DNA of 8,145 nt from Gemmatimonadota bacterium (GTDB lineage Bacteria; Gemmatimonadota; Gemmatimonadetes; Longimicrobiales; RSA9), in the NCBI GenBank assembly GCA_016207445.1, contig JACQPS010000257.1:1-8145 (forward strand), written 5' to 3'. Below the pieces are notes generated by a model. It made no database searches and was not told the DNA's origin. It worked only from the letters and a program-made list of their open reading frames with translations. The position numbers were made by a program, and so were the translations under genes. Positions 6,153 to 8,145 of this stretch are shown piece by piece. The first letter of the stretch is position 1. Each line of letters begins with the position of its first letter.

Positions 6153-7049
6153 TCAAGAGACCACCTCCGCCGCTGGCCTTCCCACCAGCAGCTCGTAGAG
6201 CCGCTCGAAATCCTCGGCGCTGTAGAACGGAATCTCGATCCTCCCCCGCTGGCCCCGGACCCGCCGGAGCCGCACCGCCGTGCCCAGAGCGCGCTGCAGC
6301 TCCTCCTCCAGTCGCCGCTCGGCGGCATCGCGCGGACGCTCTCCTTTGCCAGCCTGACCCGCTGGCGCGACCCGCGCTCGCTGCACCTGCAACTCCACCT
6401 CCCGCACACTCCAGCCCCGCTCCGCCGCCCGGCGGGCCAGTTCCACCATGCGCCGGTCGCTGGCCACGCCCAGCAGGGCTCGGGCGTGCCCCGCGCTGAG
6501 CTTGCCTTCTACGAGCAGCTGTTGTACTGCGGCGGGGAGCTGAAGCAGCCGCAGTGCGTTCGCGATGGTCGAGCGATCCCGACCGATGAGCTGCGCAACC
6601 TGTTGCTGCGACAACCCGAAGTCCTCCACCAGCCGGCGGTAAGCGACGGCTTCCTCCAGCGGGCCGAGCTCGGCGCGCTGAAGGTTCTCCACCAGCGCCA
6701 GCACGAGCAGGGTCCGGTCGTCCACTTCGCGGACGAGTGCGGGGATCTCGCGCCAGCCGAGCCGCATCGTAGCGCGCCAGCGCCGCTCCCCTGCCACCAG
6801 CTCCCACGCGCCCGCGCTGGAGGCCGGCGCCGACCGCACGACCACGGGCTGGAGCAATCCGTTCTCGCGGATGGACGCAGCCAGCTCCTCGAGCTCTGCT
6901 TCCGGGATCTCACGCCGCGGCTGGAACGGGTTCGGCATAATGGCCGAGACCGGAATCAGCCGCACCGCGGCCCCATCGCTGCTCGGCTCGCCCAGGTATT
7001 CCCCGAGCAGCGCCCCCAGGCCTCGCCCTAACCTATCCCGCTTCTGCAT
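6153..7049 (-). CDS. parB: Chromosome partitioning protein ParB (parS-binding CTPase clamp)
   Basis: This encodes 298 residues, the normal size for chromosomal ParB/Spo0J. The N-terminal LGRGLGALLG (7-16) is the short motif that stimulates ParA ATPase. The CTP-binding domain (~30-125) includes PNPFQPRR (39-46), GLLQPVVVR (64-72), the GERRWRA motif (88-94) and ENLQR (121-125). The parS-reading helix-turn-helix lies at about 145-167 (LSQQQVAQLIGRDRSTIANAL), followed by the helical linker LSAGHARALLG (184-194). A basic, low-complexity linker (225-245) leads to the C-terminal dimerisation domain (~246-292). ParB loads at parS, spreads as a sliding clamp and directs ParA-driven origin segregation. 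Translation starts 12 nt after parA, with GAGG upstream inside the parA end. No obvious truncation or missing motif is seen. parS itself is not visible in this window. Confidence 0.97.
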   Translation of the reverse strand: MQKRDRLGRGLGALLGEYLGEPSSDGAAVRLIPVSAIMPNPFQPRREIPEAELEELAASIRENGLLQPVVVRSAPASSAGAWELVAGERRWRATMRLGWREIPALVREVDDRTLLVLALVENLQRAELGPLEEAVAYRRLVEDFGLSQQQVAQLIGRDRSTIANALRLLQLPAAVQQLLVEGKLSAGHARALLGVASDRRMVELARRAAERGWSVREVELQVQRARVAPAGQAGKGERPRDAAERRLEEELQRALGTAVRLRRVRGQRGRIEIPFYSAEDFERLYELLVGRPAAEVVS

Positions 7050-7061
7050 GCCGCGCCCGCC

Positions 7062-7907
7062 TCACGGTTCCGCCGCGACGCGAGGACGCAGCGCGGCGCC
7101 TCGCACGTCGCGGCGCTCCGCACTCGCCGGTTCCGCCGGTGCCATCGTGCGCCCGATCACCTCCCGGGCCAGCGAGAGATAGCTCTGCGCGCCCGACGAC
7201 AGGATGTCGTACAGCAGGATCGGCTTGCCGAAGCTCGGCGCCTCCGCCAGTCGCACGTTGCGTGGAATCGCCGACCGGTACACGCGATTGCCGAAGTATT
7301 CCTTCGCCTCGTCCGCGACCTGCCGTGACAGGTTCAGGCGCTGGTCGTACATCGTGAGGAGCACACCATCTATCTGCAAGCGCGGATTGAGGTTACGCTG
7401 CACGAGCCGCACCGTGTTCAAGAGCTGCGACAACCCCTCGAGCGCGTAGAATTCGCACTGGATGGGGATCAGCACGGCGTCGGCAGCCGCGAGCGTGTTC
7501 AGCGTGAGCAGGCCGAGCGAGGGAGGGCAGTCGACCAGCACGAAATCGTACTGCTCGCGCACCAGCTGCAACGCGCGCCGCAGCACGAGCTCCCGCTCCG
7601 CGCGGTTCACCAGCTCGACCTCAGCGCCCACCAGGTCACGACTGGAGGGCACCACGTCCAGACACGGAAAATGCACCTGACGCACCAGGGCAGCTTCGAG
7701 GGACGCGCCCTCCACCAGGACCTCGTAGACGGTCGTGCTGGCGTCGTCGCGCGGCACGCCCACCCCGCTGGTCGCGTTGCCCTGCGGGTCCATGTCGATG
7801 ATGAGCGTGCGACGCTCCGCGACGGCGAGGCCTGCCCCTAAGTTTATGGCAGTAGTGGTCTTACCCACGCCGCCTTTCTGATTCGCGATGGCGATGACCC
7901 GAGACAT
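7062..7907 (-). CDS. parA: Chromosome partitioning ATPase ParA (Soj)
   Basis: This encodes 281 residues. The deviant Walker A KGGVGKTT (11-18) carries signature lysine K11 and K16. The switch region DMDPQGNAT (38-46) and Walker B VLVDCPPS (123-130) follow. Later family landmarks are LTMYDQRLNLSRQV (184-197), a DNA-binding surface in Soj proteins, and RNVRLAEAPSFGKPI (216-230). ATP-bound ParA dimers coat the nucleoid, and ParB-triggered hydrolysis moves the origin. The ATG at 7907 gives the canonical N-terminus MSRVIAIANQKGG and has GGAG 3 nt upstream. The frame is open to an ATG at 8033, but that would add 42 residues unlike the family and would place the promoter inside the gene. The C-terminal ~25 residues (from about 256, Ala/Arg-rich) extend beyond a minimal Soj. 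It is the first gene of the parA-parB-coiled-coil-bactofilin operon. Confidence 0.96.
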   Translation of the reverse strand: MSRVIAIANQKGGVGKTTTAINLGAGLAVAERRTLIIDMDPQGNATSGVGVPRDDASTTVYEVLVEGASLEAALVRQVHFPCLDVVPSSRDLVGAEVELVNRAERELVLRRALQLVREQYDFVLVDCPPSLGLLTLNTLAAADAVLIPIQCEFYALEGLSQLLNTVRLVQRNLNPRLQIDGVLLTMYDQRLNLSRQVADEAKEYFGNRVYRSAIPRNVRLAEAPSFGKPILLYDILSSGAQSYLSLAREVIGRTMAPAEPASAERRDVRGAALRPRVAAEP

Positions 7908-7939
7908 GTGCTCCAGAGCTGCCGGGGAGGAGCGCGCAG

Positions 7940-7947
7940 GAACGTTC
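7940..7947. promoter_or_regulatory. GAACGTTC palindrome at the predicted parA transcription start
   Basis: A perfect 8-bp palindrome lies immediately downstream of the parA -10 hexamer and covers the expected +1. This position would suit a repressor, but the motif is short and matches no operator I can name. It is not a parS half site. Confidence 0.25.
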
Positions 7948-7977
7948 AATATACCGCCGCGCCCCCTTTCGGGTAAA
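7948..7977 (-). promoter_or_regulatory. Probable promoter of the parA operon
   Basis: On the minus strand, TTTACC (7977-7972, four of six matches to TTGACA) and TATATT (7953-7948, five of six to TATAAT) are 18 bp apart. The expected start is near 7941, giving a 5' leader of about 35 nt before the parA ATG at 7907. The A/T hexamer stands out in GC-rich DNA. It supports the short parA start over 8033. Confidence 0.5.
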
Positions 7978-8145
7978 GCATCGGCGCGATCGGCACAGTA
8001 GTCGGACGCGGCTCCCGTGTTTCGCTTGGTCATCTGACTCCACGTCGCGCCGGGACCCTGGCCGCGCTTGACCTGGCCCGTTCCGCGCCGAACATTACAG
8101 CAGGCGCATCACTTCCACCCCGGAACAGGGCACCGATGTCGCGGA

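Noticed and set aside
6151..6807. N-terminal extension of the coiled-coil protein to 355 residues in the open minus-strand frame
   Set aside because: The extra residues overlap parB in another frame and are low-complexity Arg/Ala/Gly sequence. The ATG at 6150 has a good ribosome site and sits 2 nt after the parB stop.
4203..8113. The 12-mer AGGCGCATCACT occurs at 4203-4214 and 8102-8113
   Set aside because: A repeat of this length is expected by chance in 8 kb of GC-biased DNA. The flanks differ and the positions share no context.
8095..8145. Possible 3' end of a minus-strand gene (16 codons then TAA), for example rsmG, which often precedes parA
   Set aside because: The frame is too short to recognise any family, its ending does not clearly match RsmG or MnmG, and the other two frames are equally open. 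I cannot support a gene call.

Overview
The window is very GC-rich, with strong G/C preference at third codon positions. It carries seven protein genes, almost all on the minus strand. The gene set suggests a Gram-negative-type bacterium: large secreted M14 and M28 peptidases with signal peptides, a bactofilin, a chromosomal parAB pair, and DnaA boxes of the G-containing form typical of high-GC genomes. Gemmatimonadota or a similar soil/sediment lineage is the best guess. That is an inference from gene content and style, with no phylogenetic test behind it.

Left part (1-4193): two secreted metallopeptidases are divergently transcribed from a very short shared control region (about 2459-2525). 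On the minus strand lies a large M14-type zinc carboxypeptidase-like protein that runs off the left edge (819 residues visible). On the plus strand lies a complete M28 aminopeptidase-like protein with a PA-like insert. A plausible plus-strand promoter overlaps the start codon of the M14 gene, and an 8-bp direct repeat spaced 30 bp apart flanks its -10 element.

Middle (4194-5211): a complete Nif3/YbgI-family metalloprotein gene (minus strand) converges on the M28 gene. Upstream of it, a 223-bp non-coding stretch holds a cluster of DnaA boxes: one perfect TTATCCACA box, two TTGTCCACA boxes arranged head-to-head as a perfect inverted repeat, one relaxed box, and a locally AT-rich segment with its own small inverted repeat. 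I read this as a candidate chromosomal replication origin (oriC).

Right part (5212-7907): a minus-strand operon reads parA, parB, a small membrane-anchored coiled-coil protein, then bactofilin, with gaps of 12, 2 and 54 bp, ending at the candidate origin. parA has its own credible promoter. The coiled-coil protein looks like the N-terminal half of an M23 (LytM) murein peptidase with no peptidase domain. Together these encode the ParA/ParB segregation machinery, a polymerising cytoskeletal scaffold and a membrane-spanning linker beside a likely origin. This resembles, but is not identical to, the bactofilin-ParABS link known in Myxococcus. No parS site is visible in the window. The last ~170 bases (7978-8145) hold no gene I can support.
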